From positions 2,356,001 to 2,420,000 of the forward strand of contig NZ_JALGBI010000001.1 of assembly GCF_022809125.1 (NCBI RefSeq): a DNA stretch of 64,000 nucleotides, in the 5' to 3' direction. A model generated the notes under the pieces. The model did no database searches. It saw only the letters and a program-made list of their open reading frames with translations, and was not told the DNA's origin. Below are positions 54,697 to 62,299 of this stretch, one piece after another (the first letter of the stretch is position 1; each line of letters opens with the position of its first letter). The position numbers were made by a program, and so were the translations under genes. The stretch is from Variovorax terrae. GTDB lineage: Bacteria; Pseudomonadota; Gammaproteobacteria; Burkholderiales; Burkholderiaceae_C.

Positions 54697-55398
54697 ATGA
54701 ATGACCAGGTTTCCACCATCGGACAGGCTGCGGGCTACGGCTACGCGATCTCGCAGGAGCAGCGCCACAAGGTGCTGCGCAACACCTACTGGCTGCTGGC
54801 GCTGAGCCTGGTGCCCACCGTGCTGGGCGCGTGGCTGGGCGTGGCTACGGGCGTGACGCGCTCGCTCTCCGGCGGCCTCGGGCTGATCGTGTTCCTGGGC
54901 GGCGCCTTCGGCTTCATGTTCGCCATCGAGAAGACCAAGAACTCGGCCGCCGGCGTGCCGGTGCTGCTGGCCTTCACCTTCTTCATGGGCCTGATGCTGT
55001 CGCGCCTGATCGCCATGGTGCTGGGCTTCAAGAACGGCCCCAGCCTCGTCATGACGGCCTTCGGCGGCACGGCCGGCGTGTTCTTCGTGATGGCCAGCCT
55101 CGCCACCGTGATCAAGAAGGACCTCTCCGGCATGGCCAAGTGGCTGTTCTGGGGCGCCGTGGTGCTGATGATCGGCGGCATCATCAACGTGTTCGTGGGC
55201 TCCACCACCGGCTTCGCCGTGATGAGCATGATGGCCATCGGCATCTTCAGCGCCTACATGCTCTACGACATCAAGCAGGTCATCGACGGCGGCGAGACCA
55301 ACTACATCAGCGCCACGCTGGCGATCTATCTCGACCTGTTCAACATCTTCCAGAGCCTGCTGGCCCTGCTGGGGATCTTCGGCGGCGAGCGCGACTGA
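54697..55398 (+). CDS. yccA: Bax inhibitor-1/YccA family membrane protein
   Basis: A 233-residue inner membrane protein with seven hydrophobic segments (WLLALSLVPTVLGAWLGVATG, SGGLGLIVFLGGAFGFMFAI, ... LDLFNIFQSLLALLGIF). The C-terminal YDIKQVIDGGETNYISATLAIYLDLFNIF is the UPF0005 signature. E. coli YccA modulates the membrane protease FtsH. A sigma-32 type promoter upstream places it in the heat-shock response with FtsH. Terminator after the gene. Confidence 0.95.
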   Translation: MNDQVSTIGQAAGYGYAISQEQRHKVLRNTYWLLALSLVPTVLGAWLGVATGVTRSLSGGLGLIVFLGGAFGFMFAIEKTKNSAAGVPVLLAFTFFMGLMLSRLIAMVLGFKNGPSLVMTAFGGTAGVFFVMASLATVIKKDLSGMAKWLFWGAVVLMIGGIINVFVGSTTGFAVMSMMAIGIFSAYMLYDIKQVIDGGETNYISATLAIYLDLFNIFQSLLALLGIFGGERD

Positions 55399-55420
55399 CA
55401 ACGGCACGCGCCAGCAAGAC

Positions 55421-55444
55421 AAGGGGCCCTCGGGCCCCTTTTTT
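55421..55444 (+). terminator. Terminator after yccA
   Basis: AAGGGGCCC-GGGCCCCTT stem with a 2-3-base loop and a TTTTTT tail, 23 bases after the yccA stop. Confidence 0.88.
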
Positions 55445-55474
55445 CATCGCCGGGACGCCCCATAGGCAGGCAGC

Positions 55475-55502
55475 GCCCCCACGAAGCGGGGAGCGTGGGG
55501 GC
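55475..55502. repeat. GC-rich palindromic repeat between yccA and rlmD
   Basis: GCCCCCACG-n10-CGTGGGGGC: a 9-base-arm palindrome with an AAGCGGGGAG loop, in the gap between convergent yccA and rlmD, ending just before the rlmD stop. I associate this GCCCCCAC/GTGGGGGC pattern with recurring intergenic repeats of Comamonadaceae. It may help terminate rlmD. Confidence 0.6.
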
Positions 55503-55508
55503 CCTTCT

Positions 55509-56912
55509 TCATGCCAGCTCGAACACCGCCATGCTCTCCACATGTGCCGTGTGCGGGAACATGTTGACCACGCCCGCCGCCGTGCAGCGGTAGCCCGCCT
55601 GGTGCACCAGCAGGCCGGCATCGCGCGCCAGCGTGGCCGGGTTGCAGCTCACGTAGACGATGCGCCGGGGCGGCGTCCAGCCGCCGCGCAGCTCGGGCTG
55701 CTGGTGCAGGTCGGCCAGCGCCTTGGCCAGCGCGAACGCGCCCTCGCGCGGCGGATCGACCAGCCATTTGTCGGCCGAGCCATCCCGGGTCAGCAGCTCC
55801 GGCGTCATCTCGAACAGGTTGCGCGCTACAAATTCAGTAGCAGCCAATGACCGCCCTGCCTGGACATCCGCCTGATTTCGCTTGTAATTCTCGCGCGAGC
55901 GGGCCACCAGCACCTCACTGCCCTCGATGCCCAGCACCTCGCGCGCCTGGGTGGCGATGGGCAGCGTGAAGTTGCCCAGGCCGCAGAACCAGTCGATCAC
56001 CCGCTCCTGCCGCTGCGCGTCGAGCAGGCGCAGCGCGCGCGACACCAGCACGCGGTTGATGTGCGGGTTGACCTGCGTGAAATCGGTGGGCTTGAACGGC
56101 ATGGTGATGCCGAACTCGGGCAAGGCGTAGGCCAGCGCAGGGCCGCCCTCGTCGAGCCGGTGCACCGTGTCCGGCCCCTTGGGCTGCAGCCACCACTGCA
56201 CGCCGGGATGGCGGGCGGCAAAGGCCCGCAGCCGGGCGGTGTCGTCCGCGCTCAGCGGCTCCAGGTGGCGCAGCACCAGCGCCGTCACGTCGTCGCCGCA
56301 GGCCAGCTCGATCTGCGGGCAGGTCTCGCGCGCGTCCAGCGCGCCGATCAGCTCGCGCAGCGGCACCAGCATGGCGCTCACGTGCGGCGGCAGCACGTGG
56401 CACACCGTCATGTCGGCCACGTAGCGGCTCTTGCGCTCGTGAAAGCCCACCAGCACCACGCCCTTCTTATGCACGTAGCGCACCGACAGGCGGGCGCGGT
56501 AGCGGTAGCCCCAGGCCGGCCCTTCGATCGGGCGCAGCAGGTTCTCGGCCTTCACCTTGCCCAGGTGCCAGAGGTTGTCCTCCAGCACGCGCTGCTTGAT
56601 CGCCACCTGCGCCCCCACGTGCAGGTGCTGCATCTTGCAGCCGCCGCAGGCGCCCGCGTGCAGCCCGAAATGCGGGCAGGCCGGGCGCACGCGCTGCGAC
56701 GACTCGCGGTGCACCGCGGTCAGCGTGGCCTGCTCCCAGTTGTTCTTCTTGCGGTTGACGTTGGCCGTCACGAGCTCGAACGGCAGGGCGCCCTCGATGA
56801 ACACCACCTTGCCGTCGGCCTTGTGCGCCACGCCCTGGGCCTCGATGTCGAGCGACTCGACGGCGAGCCAGCCCTCGGGCAGGGCCGGTACTTTCTGGAT
56901 CTCTTCTGTCAT
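55509..56912 (-). CDS. rlmD: 23S rRNA (uracil-1939-C5)-methyltransferase
   Basis: A 467-residue RNA methyltransferase. N-terminal TRAM domain ([26 protein letters not shown]), [4Fe-4S] cysteines at [25 protein letters not shown] motif [29 protein letters not shown], and catalytic Cys in [18 protein letters not shown]. Residues ~341-363 ([20 protein letters not shown]) are encoded by repeat copy D, adding about ten residues relative to E. coli RlmD where the sequence passes directly from NARLN to the next strand. The reading frame stays open, so the protein is probably functional. Confidence 0.95.
   Translation of the reverse strand: MTEEIQKVPALPEGWLAVESLDIEAQGVAHKADGKVVFIEGALPFELVTANVNRKKNNWEQATLTAVHRESSQRVRPACPHFGLHAGACGGCKMQHLHVGAQVAIKQRVLEDNLWHLGKVKAENLLRPIEGPAWGYRYRARLSVRYVHKKGVVLVGFHERKSRYVADMTVCHVLPPHVSAMLVPLRELIGALDARETCPQIELACGDDVTALVLRHLEPLSADDTARLRAFAARHPGVQWWLQPKGPDTVHRLDEGGPALAYALPEFGITMPFKPTDFTQVNPHINRVLVSRALRLLDAQRQERVIDWFCGLGNFTLPIATQAREVLGIEGSEVLVARSRENYKRNQADVQAGRSLAATEFVARNLFEMTPELLTRDGSADKWLVDPPREGAFALAKALADLHQQPELRGGWTPPRRIVYVSCNPATLARDAGLLVHQAGYRCTAAGVVNMFPHTAHVESMAVFELA
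55825..55890 (+). repeat. Dispersed GCTAC/ATAGC repeat, copy D, inside rlmD
   Basis: GCTAC-n7-GTAGC, then CCAATGACC, GCCTGGACATCCG and a T-rich tail, the same block order as copies A-C. Lies wholly within the rlmD coding region, antisense to it, without breaking the frame. Confidence 0.85.
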
Positions 56913-56962
56913 CCCCCGATTGTCTCAGGCTACGATGGGCCTTCCTGCACGAAGGGAACGCC

Positions 56963-57379
56963 ATGGAACTGCGCATCTGCATCGACGTCGACTCCCTGGA
57001 GCGCGGCATCGCCTTCTACACCCACGGGCTGGGCCTGCGGCTGGCGCGGCGCCTGGGCGACGACTGGGCCGAGCTGCTGGGCGCCGGCAGCCCGATCGAT
57101 CTGCTGGCGCAGGCGCCGGGCACGGCCCCGCTGGGCGAGGCCCTGGCGCCGCGGCGCGACTATGCGCGCCACTGGACGCCGGTGCACCTGGACTTCGTGG
57201 TAACGGACCTGGGCCAGGCCGTGGCGCGCCTGCAGGCCGCCGGCGCCACGCTCGAGCGCCCGGTCCAGCAGCGCCGCTGGGGCCGCATGGCCAACCTCGC
57301 CGACCCGTTCGGGCACGGCTTCGACCTGCTGGAGTTCCAGGGCCGCGGCTACGACGAGATCCTGCAGCCGGCGGCGTGA
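56963..57379 (+). CDS. VOC family (glyoxalase-like) protein
   Basis: A 138-residue single VOC module: MELRICIDVDSLERGIAFYTHGLGLRLARRLGDDWAELLGAGSPIDLLAQ, then HWTPVHLDFVVTDLGQAVARLQAAGATLERPVQQ and RMANLADPFGHGFDLLEFQGRGY. Metal-ligand-like His and Glu residues lie in VHLDF and FDLLEF. Substrate unknown. Divergent from rlmD, 50 bases away, and convergent with rpoS. Confidence 0.85.
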   Translation: MELRICIDVDSLERGIAFYTHGLGLRLARRLGDDWAELLGAGSPIDLLAQAPGTAPLGEALAPRRDYARHWTPVHLDFVVTDLGQAVARLQAAGATLERPVQQRRWGRMANLADPFGHGFDLLEFQGRGYDEILQPAA

Positions 57380-57383
57380 TCCG

Positions 57384-58409
57384 TTACAGCAGCGCTTCCT
57401 TGGAGATGCCGTTGCGCGTGAGGTGGCGCTTGAGCTTGAGCAGGGCCTCGTTCTGGATCTGGCGCACGCGCTCGCGCGTGAGGCCCAGGCGGTCGCTCAG
57501 CACCTCCAGCGTCTCGGGCTCGCGGTCGTGCAGGCCGAAGCGGCCCTCGAGCACTTCCTTCTCGCGGTGCGAGAGCGCATCGATCCAGCCGTTGAGCAGG
57601 CGCTCGACCTCGTGGCTGTGCGTCACGCCGGTCGGGTCCACGGCCAGCTCGTCGGCCATGGTGTCGGCCAGCGTGTGCTCGTCGTCGGCCTTGCCGGCGC
57701 CCGTGAGGGTGGCGTCCAGCGAACGCGGCGTCTCGGCCATGGCCAGCAGCTCGGCCACCTCGTGCACGTCGCGCCCGAGCAGCGAGGCCACGTCGTCCAC
57801 ACGCACGCCATCGGGCCGCGTGGCGGCGAAGGCGGAATCGTTCTCCAGCATGCGGCGCGCGCGCAGCACCTGCTGCAGCTCGCGCACCACGTGCACCGGC
57901 AGGCGGATCACCCGGCCCTGGTTCATCACGGCGCGCTCCACGGCCTGGCGGATCCACCAGGTGGCATAGGTGGAGAAGCGAAAGCCCCGCTCGGGCTCGA
58001 ACTTGGTGGTGGCGTGCATCAGCCCGAGGTTGCCCTCCTCGATCAGGTCGCTCAGCGGCACGCCGCGCCCGAGGTAGCCCTTGGCGATGCTCACCACCAG
58101 CCGCAGGTTGTGCTCGATCATCGACTGGCGCGCCGCGAAGTCGCCATTGCGCGCGCGCGTCGCCACCTCGAACTCCTGCTCGGCGCTGAACAGCTCGGTG
58201 CGGCGCACGTCGCGCAGGTAGAGGGTGAGCGTGTCGCTGGACTCGCCGGCCAGCTCGGGAGCGCCCGCCCTGGGCAGCTCATGCGCGGTGAAATCGGCGG
58301 CGCCGTCCGCCGGCCCGTCCCGGGCCTCGGGCGCCTTGCCGTTCAGGCTGACGCCATCCAGCGCATCCGGCACGGCAAGGGGGGGCCTGTGTCCGTCGCG
58401 CTTTTTCAT
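57384..58409 (-). CDS. rpoS: RNA polymerase sigma factor RpoS
   Basis: A 341-residue stationary-phase sigma factor. Region 1.2 [32 protein letters not shown], region 2 [64 protein letters not shown], region 3 [20 protein letters not shown], region 4 [24 protein letters not shown] and [32 protein letters not shown]. An extra Gly/Ala/Pro-rich N-terminal segment precedes region 1.2. Six bases after nlpD, as in the classic surE-pcm-nlpD-rpoS cluster. The rpoS promoter inside nlpD could not be identified by eye. Confidence 0.97.
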   Translation of the reverse strand: MKKRDGHRPPLAVPDALDGVSLNGKAPEARDGPADGAADFTAHELPRAGAPELAGESSDTLTLYLRDVRRTELFSAEQEFEVATRARNGDFAARQSMIEHNLRLVVSIAKGYLGRGVPLSDLIEEGNLGLMHATTKFEPERGFRFSTYATWWIRQAVERAVMNQGRVIRLPVHVVRELQQVLRARRMLENDSAFAATRPDGVRVDDVASLLGRDVHEVAELLAMAETPRSLDATLTGAGKADDEHTLADTMADELAVDPTGVTHSHEVERLLNGWIDALSHREKEVLEGRFGLHDREPETLEVLSDRLGLTRERVRQIQNEALLKLKRHLTRNGISKEALL

Positions 58410-58414
58410 GGCAG

Positions 58415-59287
58415 CTACCTGGCCGGCAGGTACTTGGCCGGATCGACCGGCTTGCCCTGGCGTCGGATCTCGAAGTGCAGCTTCACGCGGTCGGCGTCGC
58501 TGTTGCCCATCTCGGCGATCTTCTGGCCCTTGCGCACCGTCTGGTCTTCCTTGACCAGCAGCGTCTGGTTGTGGGCATAGGCCGTGAGGTAGGTGTTGTT
58601 GTGCTTGAGGATGATCAGGTTGCCATAGCCGCGCAGGCCGGCGCCGGCATAGACCACGCGGCCGTCGGCCGAGGCGACCACCGGGTCGCCGGCCTTGCCG
58701 CCGATGTCCAGGCCCTTGTTCTTGGCCTCGTCGAAGCCGGCCAGCAGGCTGCCGCTGGTGGGCCAGATCCAGGCCAGTTCGTCTTCGCCCGAGGCCGCCG
58801 CAGGCGCGCTGGCCGTGGCGGCCGGCGCCGAGGCCGCGGGCTTGGCCGCGCTGGCCGCCTGGGTGGGCGTGCCGGGCGTCACCGAGGACGAGGGAATGGG
58901 TTTTGCCACCGCCCCGCTCTCGGCCACGACCGCCGTGGGCGGCGCCACGCGCAGCACCTGCCCGACTTCGAGCACGTTGGGGTTGTCGAGGTTGTTCCAG
59001 CGGCCGATGTCGCGCCAGTTCTGGCCGGTCTCCAGGCCGATGCGGATCAGCGTGTCGCCGGGCTTGACGGTGTAGTAGCCCGGCTTGCCGGCGTTCTCGA
59101 ACCCGGGCGGCTGCTTGACGGCCTGCGTATTGGGGTCCATCGCCACGGCCGGGGGTTTGCCGAGTGCGCTGCCCCGGTCTTCCACCGGTGCGCGATTGGC
59201 GGTCTTGGTGGAGGAGCAGCCCGCCAGCACCATCGCGGCCACCAGCCCCACCGAAAGCATCCAACCCTGTCTGCGCAACCCGTGCAT
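58415..59287 (-). CDS. nlpD: Lipoprotein NlpD (LysM plus LytM activator)
   Basis: A 290-residue outer membrane lipoprotein that activates cell-division amidases. Signal peptide with lipobox LAGCSS (residues ~26-31), LysM domain [30 protein letters not shown], an Ala/Pro-rich linker (~130-170), and a C-terminal M23/LytM domain. The LytM catalytic residues are missing (KNKGLDIGG for HxxxD, KLHFEI for HxH), as in other NlpD/EnvC activators that do not cut peptidoglycan themselves. ATG 59287 has AAGGGAAC upstream. Confidence 0.95.
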   Translation of the reverse strand: MHGLRRQGWMLSVGLVAAMVLAGCSSTKTANRAPVEDRGSALGKPPAVAMDPNTQAVKQPPGFENAGKPGYYTVKPGDTLIRIGLETGQNWRDIGRWNNLDNPNVLEVGQVLRVAPPTAVVAESGAVAKPIPSSSVTPGTPTQAASAAKPAASAPAATASAPAAASGEDELAWIWPTSGSLLAGFDEAKNKGLDIGGKAGDPVVASADGRVVYAGAGLRGYGNLIILKHNNTYLTAYAHNQTLLVKEDQTVRKGQKIAEMGNSDADRVKLHFEIRRQGKPVDPAKYLPAR

Positions 59288-59298
59288 ATCTGTTCCCT

Positions 59299-60093
59299 TC
59301 AAGCGATACCCGATTTTAGGGGGACAAAGTGCACCGCCTCAAGAACACTTTGTTTCAAGCCTTGCGGCGTCTTGTCGAGCACCACCAGCGCCTGCCGGCC
59401 AGTGGCCGTGACCATCGGCGCCACCAGGCGCCCGCCCATGGCGAGCTGGTCGGCCCAGGCCTGCGGCAGCGCCTCGCCGCCGGCCGCGGCGATGATGCCC
59501 GCGTACGGCGCGCCCTTGGCGTAGCCGGCCATGCCGTCGCCAAACAGCAGATGCACATTGGCCAGCCGGAACGCGCGCAGGTTGTCGCGCGCCTTGTCGT
59601 GCAGGCCGCGCAGGCGCTCGATGCTGTAGACCTCGCTGGCCAGCAGGCTCAGCACGGCGGCCTGGTAGCCGCAGCCGGTGCCGATCTCCAGCACGCGCCC
59701 GAGCTTGCCCTCATGGCCGTGGCGCAGCAGCTCGATCATGCGCGCCACCACGTTGGGCTTGGAGATGGTCTGGCCCAGGCCGATCGGCAGGCTGGTGTCC
59801 TCATAGGCCTGGTTGACCAGGGCGCTGTCCACGAAGCAGTGCCGCTCGACCGTGCCCATGGCCTGCAGCACGGCGGCATCGGCAATGCCCTGCGCGGCCA
59901 GTTTCTGCACCATGCGCGCGCGCACGGCCTGCGAATCCAGCCCCAGGCCCCGGGTCACGGGTGCAGTCGCCGTTTTGGTGCCATTTGGGCCCGATGTCCT
60001 TGTCGCATGGCCATTGGACGCTATATTTTTGGTAGCAACCGGTTTCCCGGCATGAAGGTCCAGCGTCACCGGAAAGCGCGGGCGCTGCGTCAT
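59299..60093 (-). CDS. pcm: Protein-L-isoaspartate O-methyltransferase
   Basis: A 264-residue repair enzyme that methylates isoaspartyl residues. Core: [59 protein letters not shown] motif [19 protein letters not shown], and [22 protein letters not shown]. Residues ~19-40 ([19 protein letters not shown]) are encoded by repeat copy E. The catalytic core only begins near residue 50, so the N-terminus is an extension partly made from the repeat. It overlaps the surE stop by 4 bases. Confidence 0.95.
   Translation of the reverse strand: MTQRPRFPVTLDLHAGKPVATKNIASNGHATRTSGPNGTKTATAPVTRGLGLDSQAVRARMVQKLAAQGIADAAVLQAMGTVERHCFVDSALVNQAYEDTSLPIGLGQTISKPNVVARMIELLRHGHEGKLGRVLEIGTGCGYQAAVLSLLASEVYSIERLRGLHDKARDNLRAFRLANVHLLFGDGMAGYAKGAPYAGIIAAAGGEALPQAWADQLAMGGRLVAPMVTATGRQALVVLDKTPQGLKQSVLEAVHFVPLKSGIA
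59975..60038 (-). repeat. Dispersed GCTAC/ATAGC repeat, copy E, inside pcm
   Basis: On the minus strand TTGCTAC-n8-ATAGC, then CAATGGCCATGCGACAAGGACATCGG, almost the same as copy C. It lies in the N-terminal coding part of pcm, in the coding orientation, and keeps the frame open. Confidence 0.85.
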
Positions 60094-60866
60094 GCCGGCG
60101 GCCCTGCATCCGCCGCGAGCCGGGCGGCGGTCTGCGACCAGTAGCGCAGGTGGTCGTGGTCGGTCAGGTCGATCTGCAGCGGCGTCATGGAGACATGGCC
60201 CTGCGCCGTGGCGTGGAAGTCGGTGCCCTCGGTGTCATCCTTGGCCGGGCCGGCGCCGGCGATCCAGTACATGGTCTCGCCGCGCGGGCTCAGCTGGGTG
60301 ATGACCTGCTCGGCCGCGTGGCGACGGCCCAGCCGGCACGCCTTGAGCGGCTTGAGCTGATCGAACGGCCGGTTCGGGACGTTGACGTTGAGCAGCCAGG
60401 GGGTCGTCCCCACCAGGCTTTGCTGCGCCATGCGCTGCACCAGCTCGCGCGCCACCCGCGCCGCGGCATCGATGTGCTGCCAGCCCTTCTCGACCTGCGA
60501 GAACGCGATGGCCGGCACGCCGAACAGGTAGCCCTCCATGGCCGCGCCCACGGTGCCCGAGTAGATGGTGTCATCGCCCATGTTGGCGCCGTTGTTGATG
60601 CCCGAGACCACGAGATCGGGCCGGTAGCCCAGCAGGCCCGTGAGCGCGATGTGCACGCAGTCCGCCGGCGTGCCGTTGACGTAGCGAAAGCCGTTGGCCG
60701 CCCGGTGCACGTACAGCGGCGAATGCAGCGTCAGCGCGTTCGACTTGGCGCTGTTGTTCTGCTCGGGCGCCACCACTTCGACGTCGCCCACGTCCTTGAG
60801 CGCTTCGTACAGGGCCACGATGCCCGGGGCCTGGTAGCCGTCGTCGTTGGAGATGAGGATTTTCAT
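60090..60866 (-). CDS. surE: 5'/3'-nucleotidase SurE
   Basis: A 258-residue stationary-phase phosphatase of nucleoside monophosphates. [19 protein letters not shown] has the catalytic [36 protein letters not shown] and [29 protein letters not shown] hold the remaining metal-binding residues. ATG at 60866 gives the universal N-terminus. First gene of the surE-pcm-nlpD-rpoS group. Confidence 0.98.
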   Translation of the reverse strand: MKILISNDDGYQAPGIVALYEALKDVGDVEVVAPEQNNSAKSNALTLHSPLYVHRAANGFRYVNGTPADCVHIALTGLLGYRPDLVVSGINNGANMGDDTIYSGTVGAAMEGYLFGVPAIAFSQVEKGWQHIDAAARVARELVQRMAQQSLVGTTPWLLNVNVPNRPFDQLKPLKACRLGRRHAAEQVITQLSPRGETMYWIAGAGPAKDDTEGTDFHATAQGHVSMTPLQIDLTDHDHLRYWSQTAARLAADAGPPA

Positions 60867-60981
60867 AGGGAAAGGGAGTTGTCCCATTGTAGGTGGCCGG
60901 GCGTCACGGCAGAGACATTGCACCCCGGGCGCAGCGCCTATCATTGCCGCGACACATCCCCTGACCTCACTGGAGAACCCC

Positions 60982-61956
60982 ATGCACGCATGGCTTTGCG
61001 AAAACCCCGTCGGCGTCGAGGCGCTGGCCTGGAAGGAACTGCCCACGCCGAGCCCGAAGGCCGGCGAGGTGCTGATCGAGATCAAGGCCGCGAGCCTCAA
61101 TTTCCCCGACCTGCTGATCGTGCAGAACAAGTACCAGATGAAGCCGCCCCTGCCCTTCGTGCCGGGCTCGGAGTACGCGGGCGTGGTGCAGGCCGTGGGC
61201 GACGGCGTGACGCACCTGAAGGTGGGCCAGAGCGTGGCCTGCCTGTCGGGCACGGGCGGCTTCGGCACCCACACGCTGGCGCCCGCCGCGCTGTGCATGC
61301 CGCTGCCGCCGGGCTTCCCGCACGTGGATGCGGCGGCCTTCATCATGATCTACGCCACCTCTTACCACGCGCTGGTGGACCGCGCGCAGCTCAAGGCCGG
61401 CGAGACCGTGCTGGTGCTGGGCGCCGCGGGCGGCGTGGGCACGGCCGCGATCCAGATCGCCAAGGCCATGGGCGCGCGCGTGATCGCCGCGGCCTCGACC
61501 GACGAAAAGTGCGCGCTGTGCCGCTCCATCGGCGCCGACGCCACCATCAACTACAGCAACGAGAACCTGCGCGACGCGATCAAGGCCGCCACCGATGGCA
61601 AGGGCCCCGACGTGATCTACGACCCGGTGGGCGGCGACTTCGCCGAGCCGGCCTTCCGCTCGATCGCCTGGCGCGGCCGCTACCTCGTGGTGGGCTTCGC
61701 CTCGGGCCCGATCCCCGCCCTGCCGCTGAACCTGCCGCTGCTCAAGGGTGCCTCCATCGTGGGCGTGTTCTGGGGCGACTTCGCCAAGCGCGAGCCCAAG
61801 GCCAACGCGGCCATGATGGGCGAGCTCGCGCAATGGTATGCACAGGGCAAGGTCAAGCCCGTGATCGACCGCACCATGCCCATGGCCGAACTCAAGGCGG
61901 CCTACGCACACATGGGCTCGCGCGGCGTCAAGGGCAAGCTGGTGATGGTGAACTGA
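60982..61956 (+). CDS. NADPH:quinone oxidoreductase family protein
   Basis: A 324-residue MDR-superfamily reductase without the zinc-binding cysteines. N-terminal GroES-like domain ([45 protein letters not shown]), Rossmann domain [30 protein letters not shown] and [35 protein letters not shown]. Divergent from surE with a 115-base gap. The physiological electron acceptor is unknown. Confidence 0.93.
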   Translation: MHAWLCENPVGVEALAWKELPTPSPKAGEVLIEIKAASLNFPDLLIVQNKYQMKPPLPFVPGSEYAGVVQAVGDGVTHLKVGQSVACLSGTGGFGTHTLAPAALCMPLPPGFPHVDAAAFIMIYATSYHALVDRAQLKAGETVLVLGAAGGVGTAAIQIAKAMGARVIAAASTDEKCALCRSIGADATINYSNENLRDAIKAATDGKGPDVIYDPVGGDFAEPAFRSIAWRGRYLVVGFASGPIPALPLNLPLLKGASIVGVFWGDFAKREPKANAAMMGELAQWYAQGKVKPVIDRTMPMAELKAAYAHMGSRGVKGKLVMVN

Positions 61957-61995
61957 GTCTCGCAGCCGCGGCGCGCCTCGCCGCCGGTGCAGCCC

Positions 61996-62019
61996 AAGCC
62001 CGCTCGATGCGGGCTTTTT
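61996..62019 (+). terminator. Terminator after the quinone oxidoreductase
   Basis: AAGCCCGC-n5-GCGGGCTT followed by TTT, 39 bases after the stop codon. Confidence 0.85.
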
Positions 62020-62133
62020 CATGGGAGAAAGCGCCGGTCTCCCTGACTCGCGCAGCATCAATCGCCACAGGTCCCGGCAACCGGGCGGATGAGATCCGCC
62101 AAGCCCCGCTGCAGCCACGGCCCGCCCAAGAAA

Positions 62134-62164
62134 AAGCGGCCTTGGAATCACTCCAAGGCCGCTT
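62134..62164 (-). terminator. Terminator of the tRNA-His transcript
   Basis: A perfect 13-base-pair stem, AAGCGGCCTTGGA-n5-TCCAAGGCCGCTT, with a U-tract on the minus strand (AAAAA at 62131 on plus), 19 bases after the tRNA 3' end. Confidence 0.92.
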
Positions 62165-62182
62165 CGGCATCCACTTATTCGA

Positions 62183-62259
62183 TGGGGTGGCTGATGGGAC
62201 TCGAACCCACGACGACAGGAATCACAATCCTGGACTCTACCAACTGAGCTACAGCCACC
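62183..62259 (-). tRNA. tRNA-His (anticodon GTG)
   Basis: On the minus strand: acceptor GTGGCTG/CAGCCAC (62252-62258 with 62187-62193), D-arm TAGCTCAGTTGGTAGAG, anticodon loop in GGATTGTGATTCC with anticodon GTG, and T-arm GTGGGTTCGAGTCCCAT. It has the tRNA-His-specific extra G at -1 (62259) opposite C73, and an encoded CCA end (62183-62185). Confidence 0.98.
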
Positions 62260-62270
62260 GCAAGGATGGG

Positions 62271-62299
62271 ATTATAGCTCGACTTGGAGGCCCTTTCAC
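62271..62299 (-). promoter_or_regulatory. tRNA-His promoter
   Basis: On the minus strand GTGAAA (62294-62299), 17 bases, perfect TATAAT (62271-62276), ~12 bases before the mature tRNA. The -35 box overlaps the ppiD stop codon. Confidence 0.7.

Noticed and set aside
62183..62259. tRNA-His as a genomic-island attachment site
   Set aside because: No second copy of the tRNA 3' end and no integrase nearby; both flanks are housekeeping genes.
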